A stretch of 64,000 nt of DNA, from contig NZ_CP013378.1 of the NCBI RefSeq assembly GCF_001718415.1, forward strand, positions 744,001 to 808,000, read 5' to 3'. Positions 46,085 to 54,080 of this stretch are shown here, in pieces. Origin of the DNA: Burkholderia pseudomultivorans. GTDB taxonomy: Bacteria > Pseudomonadota > Gammaproteobacteria > Burkholderiales > Burkholderiaceae. The notes under the pieces were generated by a model. That model searched no databases. It was not told the DNA's origin and saw only the letters and a list, made by a program, of their open reading frames with translations. Every line of letters starts with the position of its first letter. Positions within the stretch are counted from its first letter, which is position 1. The position numbers and the translations under genes are program-made.

Positions 46085-46156
46085 AGAAAGGCGGGCGTCG
46101 CGCGTCGCGCGACATCCGGAATCGAGGGCAGCAGTCAGACAGGAACGGGAAAGACG

Positions 46157-47035
46157 GTGAAGAATCTTGCAATGATCGTAGGCAGCCTGATGCTGAGCAT
46201 GCCGCTGGCAGTAGCCGCGCAGGACGACGTGATCGCGAACGCGGCGCAGGCGTCGGTCACGCAATCCGATATCGCGACGCTGCTGAAGTCGCTCGGCGAG
46301 GAAGGGCGCACGCGCCTCGCGGCCGACCCGGCCGCGATGGACCAGGTCGTGCGCGCGACCCTTGCGCAGAAGGCCGTGCTCGCCGAGGCGAAGGCGAAGG
46401 GCTGGGACAAGCAGGCGGACGTGCAGGCGGCCATCGAGCAGGCACGGCGCGACATTATCGTGCGCAGCTATCTCGCGTCGGTCAATGCGCCGCCGGCGGA
46501 CTACCCGTCCGACGCGGAAATCCAGACCGTATACGACCAGAACCGCGCTGCGTTTACCGCGCCGCGCGCGCTGCACGTCGCGCAGATCTATATCGCCGTC
46601 CCGCCGAACGCGGACGCCGCGACCGTCGACAAGGCGCGCAAGCAGGCCGCCGATCTTGCGAGCCGCGCGCGCAACGGCGATTTCGCCGCGCTCGCGAAAG
46701 CGAATTCGCAGGACAAGGCCAGCGCGGCCAATGGCGGCGACATGGGCTTCGTGCCCGAGCCGATGCTGGTGCCGGCCGTGCGGCAGGCGGCCGACGCGCT
46801 GAAGCCCGGCCAGGTGTCCGGGCCGATCCAGACGCCGACCGGCTTTCACGTGGTGAAACTGATCGACGTGCGCGCCGCCGCGCCACGTCCGCTCGCGGAC
46901 GTGAAGGAGCGCGTGCGCGCGATGCTGCGCGCGCAGCGCACGCAGCAGGGTGCCCAGGCGTATCTGGCAAAGCTGGGCGGCAACGCGCCGATCAACGAAG
47001 ATGCGCTGAAGAAGGCGCTCGCGACCGCGCAATAG
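46157..47035 (+). CDS. Periplasmic peptidyl-prolyl isomerase (PpiC/parvulin type)
   Basis: 292 residues from GTG 46157 (GGGAAAGACG upstream). A signal peptide ends VAAQD. An N-terminal helical chaperone part spans about 22-125. The parvulin domain spans about 135-240: ALHVAQIYIAV, SQDKASAANGGDMGFVPEPM, and ALKPGQVSGPIQTPTGFHVV followed by KLID. This is the SurA/PpiC arrangement with a single rotamase domain. In the envelope such foldases keep outer-membrane and exported proteins soluble. Its position in the exoprotein export operon suggests service to the TpsA proteins or to the barrel proteins encoded nearby. Confidence 0.88.
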   Translation: MKNLAMIVGSLMLSMPLAVAAQDDVIANAAQASVTQSDIATLLKSLGEEGRTRLAADPAAMDQVVRATLAQKAVLAEAKAKGWDKQADVQAAIEQARRDIIVRSYLASVNAPPADYPSDAEIQTVYDQNRAAFTAPRALHVAQIYIAVPPNADAATVDKARKQAADLASRARNGDFAALAKANSQDKASAANGGDMGFVPEPMLVPAVRQAADALKPGQVSGPIQTPTGFHVVKLIDVRAAAPRPLADVKERVRAMLRAQRTQQGAQAYLAKLGGNAPINEDALKKALATAQ

Positions 47036-47043
47036 GCTTCGCC

Positions 47044-47859
47044 ATGATCCTGACGAGTCCCGCGCCCGACGCCGGCCCGACCGATGCGCATCTGCCCGGT
47101 CGCGCGGCAGCCGGGCCGGCGCACGCCCGCGCTGCCGATCCCGACGCGTTTCCGGCCGGACCTGCCGGGATGCCGGCATATTGCCCGCTCTGCGCCGGCG
47201 CGCTCGAGCCGATGCCCGGCATGCCGGGCCAAGTGCGCCACCGCAGCGCGCGCGTCGCCGCACGCTGCGTGCTGACGACCCGACAGTGCCAGCCCGACGA
47301 ACTCGTGGTGCGCGGCCTGCGCGACGCGCGCGTCTCGGCGCGCCATCGCGCGCGCTTCGTCGAACAGTGGGAACGGCATTACGCGCTCGCGCGACGCGTA
47401 TGGCCGGCGTTCACGATGAGCCGGTTCACGACCGTGCTCGCATGCGCGGACGTGCAGGACCTGTGGTCGTATCGGTCGCTGCGCGACGACGACCTGGCAG
47501 CCGTCCTGCTCGCGCTGGCCGGCTTCATGCTGGTGCCCGACGAGCGCGCGCCGGGCGATCCGGAGCCCGCCGACGACGCGGTGCGCTGGGTGCGGTTCTG
47601 GTTCGAAGCGAGCGTGCGCGACGTCGGCGATCTGTGGACGGCGGGTGCCGACGCGCCGCGGTTCTTTCGCGTCGACTATCGCGACACGCGCGCGACGCTG
47701 TTTCCGACCGGCGCGCAGGTGCAGGCCTGGCAGCCGATCGGCGGCATGCGCGAGGCCTGGGCGCAACCCGACGCGGTGTCGAGCGCGGAGATCACGCGAT
47801 CCGACCATGCGGCGTTCGCGCGTTTCGTCGCGCGTGTGCCGCAGCAGGACAGCACGTGA
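47044..47859 (+). CDS. Hypothetical protein with a CxxC pair
   Basis: 271 residues, 8 bases after the PpiC gene. No signal peptide is present. A Pro/Ala-rich N-terminus of about 45 residues precedes YCPLCAGAL, a CxxC that could bind zinc. The remainder is a mixed alpha/beta sequence with many Trp and Arg (FVEQWERHYALARRVWPAF, FFRVDYRDTRATLFPTG). No family is recognised. It is conserved in position within the transport operon by spacing, so a cytoplasmic accessory role is possible. Confidence 0.6.
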   Translation: MILTSPAPDAGPTDAHLPGRAAAGPAHARAADPDAFPAGPAGMPAYCPLCAGALEPMPGMPGQVRHRSARVAARCVLTTRQCQPDELVVRGLRDARVSARHRARFVEQWERHYALARRVWPAFTMSRFTTVLACADVQDLWSYRSLRDDDLAAVLLALAGFMLVPDERAPGDPEPADDAVRWVRFWFEASVRDVGDLWTAGADAPRFFRVDYRDTRATLFPTGAQVQAWQPIGGMREAWAQPDAVSSAEITRSDHAAFARFVARVPQQDST

Positions 47860-47902
47860 CGAAGCCGCCGAATCGCGGCGGCACAAGCATACGGAGGGTG
47901 GC

Positions 47903-48268
47903 ATGACCGGACGGCGAAACATGGGCGTGGCACTTGCGTGCCTGTGGCTGGCGGGCAGCGTGCATGCGCAGGACCGGCCGCCGGCAGCCGGCACCCCGGC
48001 GGCGGCACCGACGCGGCCGATCTGCGTCGATGCCGAGGTGGATGGCAAGCGCGCGCTGTCGTACGACTGCCTGAGCGCGCAACTGAAGCCCTTGCCGACG
48101 CCGGAAGGCGCTGCGTCCCGGACAGCGGCGGAAGGCCTCGCAACGGCACCGTCAAGCCGGGTCGGCACCTTCAACCTGTCGACCGAGCGCAATCGCTTCG
48201 GCTCGAACTGGGGCAAGTCGGTCACGCCACAGCGTCCTGCGCCGCCCGTGGCCGTGCCGCCGAAATGA
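47903..48268 (+). CDS. Small secreted protein
   Basis: 121 residues from ATG 47903, with GGAGGGTGG as ribosome site. A signal peptide ends GSVHAQ. The mature protein is about 98 residues, Pro/Ala-rich, with two Cys (PICVDAEVDG and YDCLSAQLKP) and a polar C-terminus (TFNLSTERNRFGSNWGKSVT). No domain is recognised. It sits between the CxxC protein and the HtrA-like protease, so it is presumably a periplasmic accessory. Confidence 0.6.
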   Translation: MTGRRNMGVALACLWLAGSVHAQDRPPAAGTPAAAPTRPICVDAEVDGKRALSYDCLSAQLKPLPTPEGAASRTAAEGLATAPSSRVGTFNLSTERNRFGSNWGKSVTPQRPAPPVAVPPK

Positions 48269-48353
48269 ACGCGTGCGGCGACCAGCGGCCGGGCGATGCA
48301 GGCGACGCGCGATGTGGCGGTCGCGACCGCGCGAACGAACGGGGAACACGACG

Positions 48354-49754
48354 GTGAATCCGGGAATCTGCAAGCGAGGCGCCGCGGCACTCGCGATACT
48401 CGCCGCGCTCACGATGGCGGCGCCGGCATCGGCCGCCGACAAGCCGGCGCAGGGCGCGGCCGCCGGCGCGGCGACGCTGCCTAACTTCGCGGCGCTCGTG
48501 AAGCGGTACGGCGCGGCGGTCGTCAACATCAGCGTCACCCGCGAGGTCACGCAGATGGGCATCCGGCTTCCGCCGGGCATCGCGCCGGACAATCCGCTCG
48601 CGCCGTTCTTCGCGCGCCGCGTGATCGGCAACCGCGAGGAGGTGAGCCTTGGTTCCGGCTTCATTGTCGATGCCGACGGGATCATCCTGACGAATCGGCA
48701 CGTGGTCGGCGATGCCGCAACGGTCGACGTGACGCTGACCGACAAGCGGCAGTTCAAGGGCAGCGTGATCGGCAGCGATCCGGTATCCGATGTCGCGGTG
48801 ATCCGGATCGACGCGCGCAACCTGCCGACGGTCGTCACCGGCGACCCGGCGCGTACCGAGGTCGGCGACTGGGTGATGGCGATCGGCTCGCCGTACGGCT
48901 TCGCGAATACGGTCACGCAGGGCATCGTCAGCGCGAAGGCGCGCTCGTTGCCGGGCGAGCGCTATATCCCGTTCATCCAGACCGACGTGCCGATCAATCC
49001 CGGCAATTCGGGCGGCCCGCTGTTCGACCTGAACGGCCGCGTGATCGCGATCAATTCGATGATCTATTCGAAGACCGGCGGTTATCAGGGGCTCGCGTTC
49101 GCGATTCCGATCGACCTCGCGCTCGACGTGAAGGACCAGTTGCTGCGGACCGGCAAAGTCACGCGCGGCCGGCTCGGTGTCGCGCTGCAGGAAGTCGGGC
49201 AGGCGCTGGCGCGCTCGTTGCGGCTGCCCGATCCCGACGGCGCGGTGGTCACGCAAGTCGAACCGGGCGGCCCCGGCGCGGCAGCCGGCCTGCAGGTCGG
49301 CGACGTCGTGCGCGCGATCGACGGCAAGGCGGTCGCCGATTCGGCCGATCTGCTCGGCACCATCGCTGGCACGCGGCCGGGACGTACGGTCGAACTGCTC
49401 GTATGGCGAGCGGGCCGGGCAATGCACGTGCAGGCCACGGTCGGCGCATTCGACAGCGGCACCGCGTCGAACGGCAACCCGCCGGGGCTCGCGCGCATCG
49501 GGCTCGCGCTGCGTGCGGCCAGTGAACAGGAACGACGCCAGCTCGGCGTGAAGCAGGCGCTCGTGATCGAGCAGGCGGGCGGCGAGGCCGCGCGCGCGGG
49601 GTTGATGGCCGGCGACATCGTACTGTCGGCCAACGGCACGCCGGTCGCGAGCGCGGCGGCGCTGGCCGAGGAGATCGATCGCGCACGCGGCACGATCGCG
49701 CTGCTCGTGCAGCGCGGCGGCGCACGGCTGTATGTACCGGTCGAACCGGGTTGA
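48354..49754 (+). CDS. HtrA/DegP-type periplasmic serine protease
   Basis: 466 residues from GTG 48354; the in-frame upstream stretch is Arg-rich and lacks a signal sequence. A signal peptide ends ASAAD. The protease domain has the full triad: His in ILTNRHVVGDA, Asp in SDPVSDVAVIRI and Ser in NPGNSGGPLFD. Two PDZ domains follow, near 270-360 (GRLGVALQEVGQ, GAAAGLQVGDVVRAIDG) and 375-460 (LARIGLALRAA, RAGLMAGDIVLSANG). Members degrade or hold misfolded envelope proteins. Together with the PpiC protein it forms a quality-control pair inside the exoprotein export operon. FecR-type anti-sigma factors also undergo periplasmic processing, so a signalling role cannot be excluded. Confidence 0.9.
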   Translation: MNPGICKRGAAALAILAALTMAAPASAADKPAQGAAAGAATLPNFAALVKRYGAAVVNISVTREVTQMGIRLPPGIAPDNPLAPFFARRVIGNREEVSLGSGFIVDADGIILTNRHVVGDAATVDVTLTDKRQFKGSVIGSDPVSDVAVIRIDARNLPTVVTGDPARTEVGDWVMAIGSPYGFANTVTQGIVSAKARSLPGERYIPFIQTDVPINPGNSGGPLFDLNGRVIAINSMIYSKTGGYQGLAFAIPIDLALDVKDQLLRTGKVTRGRLGVALQEVGQALARSLRLPDPDGAVVTQVEPGGPGAAAGLQVGDVVRAIDGKAVADSADLLGTIAGTRPGRTVELLVWRAGRAMHVQATVGAFDSGTASNGNPPGLARIGLALRAASEQERRQLGVKQALVIEQAGGEAARAGLMAGDIVLSANGTPVASAAALAEEIDRARGTIALLVQRGGARLYVPVEPG

Positions 49755-49851
49755 GTGGGCAGCGGACGGCGCGCAATCGCGTGCCGACATGGCATCACGG
49801 ACGCGACGGCGCATCGCGCGACGCGCGGACTATCGGTTAGCGAGGATCGTC

Positions 49852-50322
49852 ATGCAGCGAAATCAGCGGTATCGCACACCTGGACCCATCGCCGGGTTCG
49901 TCGTCGCATGGGCGCTCGTCACCGGCACGCCGGCGCAAGCGCAAACGGCCGACGTGCCGCAGAGCTGGATCAGCTATGCGCAACTGGCCGGCCACCAGTT
50001 CCAGGGATGGCTCGAAGGCGACGGACCGGCAGCCGACACGCTGCACGCGTATCTCGAGGATCGCGTGCTACACGCGACGTCCGATGCGCCACCGCCGGCG
50101 ATTGTCGTCCGCGCGTGGATCGGCGCGACTGGTACAGTCGCGCGTGTCGAGTTCGACTCGCTCGGCAATTCGAACGCGGACGCCGCACTGCGCCAGCTGC
50201 TGACCGGGGCCGGTCCGCTGACCGAGCCACCGCCGCCCGACATGCGCCAGCCGCTGCGCGTGCGCCTGAGGTTGATGCCGAACCCGAATGTGGACCACGG
50301 GGCTCCGAACCCCGGCTCGTGA
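49852..50322 (+). CDS. Periplasmic protein with TonB-C-like domain
   Basis: 156 residues from ATG 49852 with CGAGGATCG upstream. A signal peptide ends TPAQAQ. The mature part, SYAQLAGHQFQGWLEGDG, AIVVRAWIGATGTVARVEFD and RQPLRVRLRLMPNP, follows the same strand order as the small protein encoded at 45653 and as the STN-protein tails. I infer a soluble periplasmic TonB-C-like domain without a membrane anchor. It may compete with or relay contacts of TonB, but no such function is shown. Confidence 0.6.
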   Translation: MQRNQRYRTPGPIAGFVVAWALVTGTPAQAQTADVPQSWISYAQLAGHQFQGWLEGDGPAADTLHAYLEDRVLHATSDAPPPAIVVRAWIGATGTVARVEFDSLGNSNADAALRQLLTGAGPLTEPPPPDMRQPLRVRLRLMPNPNVDHGAPNPGS

Positions 50323-50356
50323 CGCCGAGCCATCCCGTGATGCACGGAACGCGACC

Positions 50357-50629
50357 ATGGTGCTGCTATTGATCGGCCTCGTCTGCGCCAACGGCGCGCT
50401 GGTCGCGTTCGCGCTGCATGTCGACCCGCTGACCGGACGTATCGGCCACGCCGCACGGCGGGCATCGTTCGCCTGGCTGCGGGCCCGCTGGCGTGTCGGC
50501 TGGCTCGCGTGGCGGCAGGTCGTGCGCGACACGCTGGCGGGGCGGGACGCTGGTTCGCGCCCGGTTCGGTTGCTGGCGACCGGCGATCGGGATGCGCGGG
50601 CATACGCGCGCGAGCGTATCGGCCTTTAG
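50357..50629 (+). CDS. Small membrane protein
   Basis: 90 residues from ATG 50357. One N-terminal membrane helix, MVLLLIGLVCANGALVAFAL, precedes an Arg/Trp-rich amphipathic tail. No strong ribosome site is seen and no family is recognised. It is the last gene of the long plus-strand run that begins near 35759; a 950-base non-coding stretch follows. Confidence 0.5.
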   Translation: MVLLLIGLVCANGALVAFALHVDPLTGRIGHAARRASFAWLRARWRVGWLAWRQVVRDTLAGRDAGSRPVRLLATGDRDARAYARERIGL

Positions 50630-51583
50630 GCGGGCTTGCCGGACATTCGTCAAGTCATGCGTTCACCTCCGGTGAGCGCCCATACGGACCATTCCGGCAA
50701 TTAGTCGACGTCCATTCGCGCATGTCGTTTTTACCGATCCCGGTTATTGTTTCCGGTGCGCAGCGTGTGGCAGCCGGAAAATTCATCTGTAAATAAATCT
50801 CGCCTCGAGCGCAATACGCGGTACCGGTATCACGCGCCGATGCGGCGCGACGTCTGTTTATGTGCGCTGCAGCATGCTTTGCGGGCATTTCCATGATTTA
50901 TTTTCATGCGCGGTGCACGGCATTAAGGACGCGATAACCTCGCCGAATGATTCCGCGGATGGGGGTGGGCGCGATTGTCATTGCGCGTTATCCCAAAACC
51001 GCGGAACCACGCAACGAACCGATATTGCTCATACCATTTCGTATGCCAGACCCGTTGAAAGCATTGGCGGAAATGGACAGGGGAATATCTGCCACTGCAT
51101 GCGCGCAAACGTTTTACAGCACTCGCGCGCGAGCTGTGGTTTCTCGTCTCGGGGATTAGATGGCGTGCCTCCATCAGCCTGCGTGACTACCAGCCCTTCA
51201 TCGATGCGCTCGAGAAATCATTCGTATGGCGGAACCTCGCAGGGGTAACGCGCCGTAATCCACTTCGCGATAATCGGCGCGCAAACCGGCTGTGCGCCTT
51301 GATTAATCGGCATTGGCATACATCGTGCACGTCGCGTCGCGCGGCTCCAATACGCCGGCAGACGTAACCGGCAGTAAAAAATCAATGATCCAGATCAATG
51401 AACAAGCGCACAAAAGTTGTCCGATCACGTGGCATCGTACCGAATTCCGTTAAATCGGTGCCGGATCACCCCCTTGACTGAATCCGTCAACAGCAAGGCG
51501 AAATCAGACGCCGACAAGTCAAATGGCTATTTAGACGAATATGATGCGCCGCAGAAAATGTAAAAAATCGTCAAAAGGCAGCG
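50630..51583. other. Long lower-GC non-coding stretch upstream of the first GlxA/AraC-type regulator
   Basis: 954 bases with many stops and visibly higher AT than the flanks. No convincing gene was found; a 70-residue frame at 50947-51159 has no ribosome site or homology that I see. ATCAATGATCCAGATCAATGA (about 51384-51404) contains an 8-base direct repeat at 13-base spacing. TTGAC-N7-GTCAA lies at 51474-51490, and further GTCAA copies lie at 51518 and 51570, just before ATG 51584. These may be regulator sites for the AraC-type gene. Confidence 0.5.
51313..51329 (+). promoter_or_regulatory. Possible sigma-54 promoter
   Basis: TTGGCATACATCGTGCA has GG and GC with the invariant ten-base spacing of -24/-12 promoters and most of the consensus TGGCA. 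One of the TTGC positions is off (GTGC). It lies about 255 bases before ATG 51584. Chance occurrence is possible. Confidence 0.3.
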
Positions 51584-52651
51584 ATGATGCAATCAATGTC
51601 GAACATATCGAGAACGGGGTCGAACGTGAGTCGTGGTCGAGGGCTGAGTATCGGCCATCCGCGAGAATGCATCATCGTGCTGTTGCTTGACGGATTTTCC
51701 GTCATGCAAATGGGCCGGCTCGCGGCAATGTTCGAACACGCGAATCAACTGAGCCGCGCGCGATCCGCATTCGCGGACCGCTACGAGTTGCGACTGTATT
51801 CCGCGCATGGCGGGCCGGTCCGATCGTCGTCGGGCGTGCAGATCTGGACGGACGCGCCGCGCATGCCCGACGCGAGCATGATTCATGCGATGTTCGTGCT
51901 CGGCGGAGAGGATCCCGCCAGCGATCACGACGACAGCCTGGTGGCCTGGCTGCACAACGCGCACCAGCGCGCGCGCGTGGTCAAGGGCACGAGCGGCGGC
52001 GGCAAACTGCTCGCGCGCATCCGGCTGCACCAGAAGGGGCTGGGCACCGCGCCGCTGACCTCGGGCATGCTGGGCAGCGCGCCGGGTGCGAACCAGCGCG
52101 CCGACGCGTCCGGCGACGACGAAGGCATATTCTCGACCGCACTGTCGATCGTCGCGCACGACATGGGCTACGAGATCGCGCAGGAAATCGTGAACAGCAT
52201 GATGCCGGGCGCCAGCCGGAAGATGACGGGCGCCGCGTTCGGACCGCGCGAGGCGCGGGCGAGCGAGCTGATACGCGCGGCCGCGCATCATCTGCGCGTG
52301 AACAGCGCAAACCGCATCTCGATCGCCGACGCGGCACAGGCGGCAGCAATGAGCGAGCGGAATTTCCTGCGGCGCTTCAAGAACGAAATCGGCGTCACGC
52401 CGACCGAGTTCGTGCTGCGCGTGCGGCTCGAGAAGGCGTGCTGCATGCTCGTCGAAACCGATCTGCCGGCCGACAAGGTTGCGCGGCGCACGGGCCTGGG
52501 CAGCGGCGACCGGCTCGCGAAGCTGTTCCGCCAGCATCTGTCGATGTCGCCGACCGAATACCGGACGGCCGCCCGCAACCGGATGTACGCACTGGCGGAC
52601 GACGCATCCGCCACGGACCTGTCGACCTGGATGAACGGCTCGACGTCGTGA
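51584..52651 (+). CDS. GlxA-type regulator: DJ-1/PfpI-like domain plus AraC helix-turn-helix, copy 1
   Basis: 355 residues with AAAGGCAG upstream of ATG 51584. Residues about 27-195 are DJ-1/PfpI-like (IIVLLLDGFSVMQMGRLAAM, MIHAMFVLGGEDPAS). The usual catalytic Cys at the nucleophile elbow is replaced (VKGTSGGGKLLARI), so this part is a sensor and not an enzyme. Residues about 230-340 are the AraC DNA-binding domain (ISIADAAQAAAMSERNFLRR followed by FKNEIGVTPTEF, and LGSGDRLAKLFRQHLSMSPT). A paralogue lies at 54834, and both precede the exopolysaccharide genes, which they probably control. Repeated GTCAA sites in its own leader suggest autoregulation. Confidence 0.85.
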   Translation: MMQSMSNISRTGSNVSRGRGLSIGHPRECIIVLLLDGFSVMQMGRLAAMFEHANQLSRARSAFADRYELRLYSAHGGPVRSSSGVQIWTDAPRMPDASMIHAMFVLGGEDPASDHDDSLVAWLHNAHQRARVVKGTSGGGKLLARIRLHQKGLGTAPLTSGMLGSAPGANQRADASGDDEGIFSTALSIVAHDMGYEIAQEIVNSMMPGASRKMTGAAFGPREARASELIRAAAHHLRVNSANRISIADAAQAAAMSERNFLRRFKNEIGVTPTEFVLRVRLEKACCMLVETDLPADKVARRTGLGSGDRLAKLFRQHLSMSPTEYRTAARNRMYALADDASATDLSTWMNGSTS

Positions 52652-52656
52652 TGAAA

Positions 52657-52681
52657 GCGCCGCGCCGGCCGCGCGCGGCGC
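52657..52681. terminator. GC hairpin between convergent genes
   Basis: GCGCCGCGC (52657-52665) pairs with GCGCGGCGC (52673-52681) just after the regulator stop. No T-run is present on either side. It may act as a weak bidirectional stop between the regulator gene and the convergent GDP-mannose hydrolase gene. Confidence 0.35.
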
Positions 52682-52780
52682 GATGTCGTGCCCGGCCGGG
52701 CCGGACCGCAGCCTGACGGGCTTCGTGCCGGAATCCGGCATCTGTCTCCTCCTGTTCTGTCGTTGAAGTTGCGTGCGCAA

Positions 52781-53248
52781 CTATCGTGCTGTGACCGCGC
52801 TGAAATATGCCTGCGTGTTCGGGTGAACGGTGTGGTCGACGACGATCTCGTCGGCGGCGGCCCAGCGGTACGCAGTGTGCTGGGCATTCGGCAGCGTATC
52901 GAGATCGACGTTGCCGCTCAGCTTGTAGCCCAGCACCACGTAGTGAGTCGATACGCCGGGCTCGCCGCCGAAATTGTCTTCGTAAAGATGTTCATACACG
53001 CCGACGAGCTCCGCGTCGGCCCGCTCGAGGCCGCCGAGCCCGAGTTCGTCGCGCGCAATGCGGCGAAACGCGTCGTCGAGACGCTCGTTCTTGTGAATGC
53101 GCCCGCCGGGCACGAACCAGAAACCCTGTGCCGGACGGTTGACGCGATGACCGAGCAGATAGCCGCCGTCTTCATTCGGGACGATCAGGTCGATCGCGAT
53201 CAGCGGGGTGGCGTCGACGACGCGCAGGAAGGTATCGAGTGGCAGCAT
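52781..53248 (-). CDS. gmm: GDP-mannose mannosyl hydrolase (Nudix family)
   Basis: 155 residues, the usual size. The modified Nudix box GGRIHKNERLDDAFRRIARD with ELG is the variant found in GDP-mannose mannosyl hydrolases, which lack one of the standard Glu residues and cleave GDP-mannose to GDP and mannose. Other family features are TPLIAIDLIVPNEDGGYLLG, AQGFWFVPGG and THYVVLGYKL. It is transcribed opposite to the regulators and exopolysaccharide genes. It would consume the GDP-mannose made by the ManC protein encoded at 55903, so it may tune the sugar-nucleotide pool. Confidence 0.85.
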   Translation of the reverse strand: MLPLDTFLRVVDATPLIAIDLIVPNEDGGYLLGHRVNRPAQGFWFVPGGRIHKNERLDDAFRRIARDELGLGGLERADAELVGVYEHLYEDNFGGEPGVSTHYVVLGYKLSGNVDLDTLPNAQHTAYRWAAADEIVVDHTVHPNTQAYFSAVTAR

Positions 53249-53549
53249 GGTCGATCGGCTCCGGACGGTTCAGCGAATGCGTGCTGGCCAGCGGCGCTCC
53301 GCGCATCGCGTGCCTGGTTAATGCACACGCCGATGCGCGACGTAACGTGACGTGCGGTGCCGCAGCGCGCATGCGTTGCATCATCGCGTGCCGACACCGC
53401 GCTCGTCGGCCAAAACATCGAATCATTCCGCCAAGCGCCGGCGAACGATGCGCTCGCCTGCTTGCGTGTCGCATGCGTTTCGCATTCACGTTGCAAGGAA
53501 GCCTTTCCAATCGGCCATGATCGTGGTTGCGTCCGCCATGTCCGCGCAC
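53249..53549. other. Upstream region of gmm, no gene seen
   Basis: About 300 bases with no protein frame that looks real on either strand. It must contain the minus-strand gmm promoter and possibly the start of the candidate small RNA, but no clear -35/-10 pair was identified. Confidence 0.4.
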
Positions 53550-53660
53550 GAGAATTACGGCGGCGCTAAGCTCCCGACTGGCCTTTCGAGGAGTAGCGTT
53601 ACCCCCGGAACCTCCTCGGAACCTTGCCTGCGCGCAGCATTGCGCGCAGGCCTTTTTATT
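53550..53660 (+). ncRNA. Candidate small RNA with two hairpins
   Basis: There is no reading frame here. A hairpin CGAGGAG (53587-53593) with CTCCTCG (53612-53618) is followed by a strong rho-independent terminator (53626-53659), so a plus-strand transcript ends here with no gene upstream on that strand for about 900 bases. The first stem exposes or hides CCTCCTC, an anti-Shine-Dalgarno sequence that could pair with ribosome sites, and AGGAG, a CsrA-type site. The 5' end is unknown. I considered a yybP-ykoY-type riboswitch because of GGAGTAGC, but the rest of that consensus is missing. Confidence 0.5.
53626..53659 (+). terminator. Rho-independent terminator
   Basis: GCCTGCGCGCA (53626-53636) pairs perfectly with TGCGCGCAGGC (53641-53651) around GCAT, followed by CTTTTTATT. 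The T-run is on the plus strand only. Confidence 0.9.
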
Positions 53661-54080
53661 CCTTCCGGGTCGCACGCGAACGAGACCCTGTCCGTCCGTT
53701 CTGCGCGCGGCTCGCCGCATCGCATGCCGGCGGTTGCCCGCATCGGCGCAGTCGTCAAGGACTGCGTATCAGATCAAATCCGCAGCGGCGCTTCACTGTC
53801 GCCACGGCGGTGATCCTGCATCGTTACCTTCATACGTCTGCGTTCGCTTGCACGGCAGCGCGTCGTTCGCGCGGACCAATCATTACTGTCGCCGCGATGC
53901 TCTCTCAACGGCCGGCGAAATCGACGATTCGCTGAAACACCATCGAGAAATGATCGGTGACGACTTTGGCGGATCAGGCGGAAATGTTGTCCTGTCGGTC
54001 ATGTTGCGTTGCAATACGCTAGCAGATTGAGCAGGCCGTCTCCCGACGGTCGATGTCGCTGACCATGGAGCGCGATCGAC
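53661..54080. other. Non-coding stretch before the small membrane protein
   Basis: About 420 bases between the terminator and ATG 54081. Short frames on both strands are Arg/Cys-rich and look like noise. The last 150 bases are relatively AT-rich (CGGAAATGTTGTCCTG, TTGCGTTGCAATACGC) and probably carry the promoter for the next gene. Confidence 0.4.

Noticed and set aside
50947..51159. 70-residue plus-strand protein
   Set aside because: There is no ribosome site, no recognisable domain, and it sits in AT-rich DNA where short frames are expected by chance.
53581..53625. yybP-ykoY manganese riboswitch
   Set aside because: GGAGTAGC is present, but the other conserved blocks are missing and no transporter gene follows within a short distance; the terminator ends the transcript.
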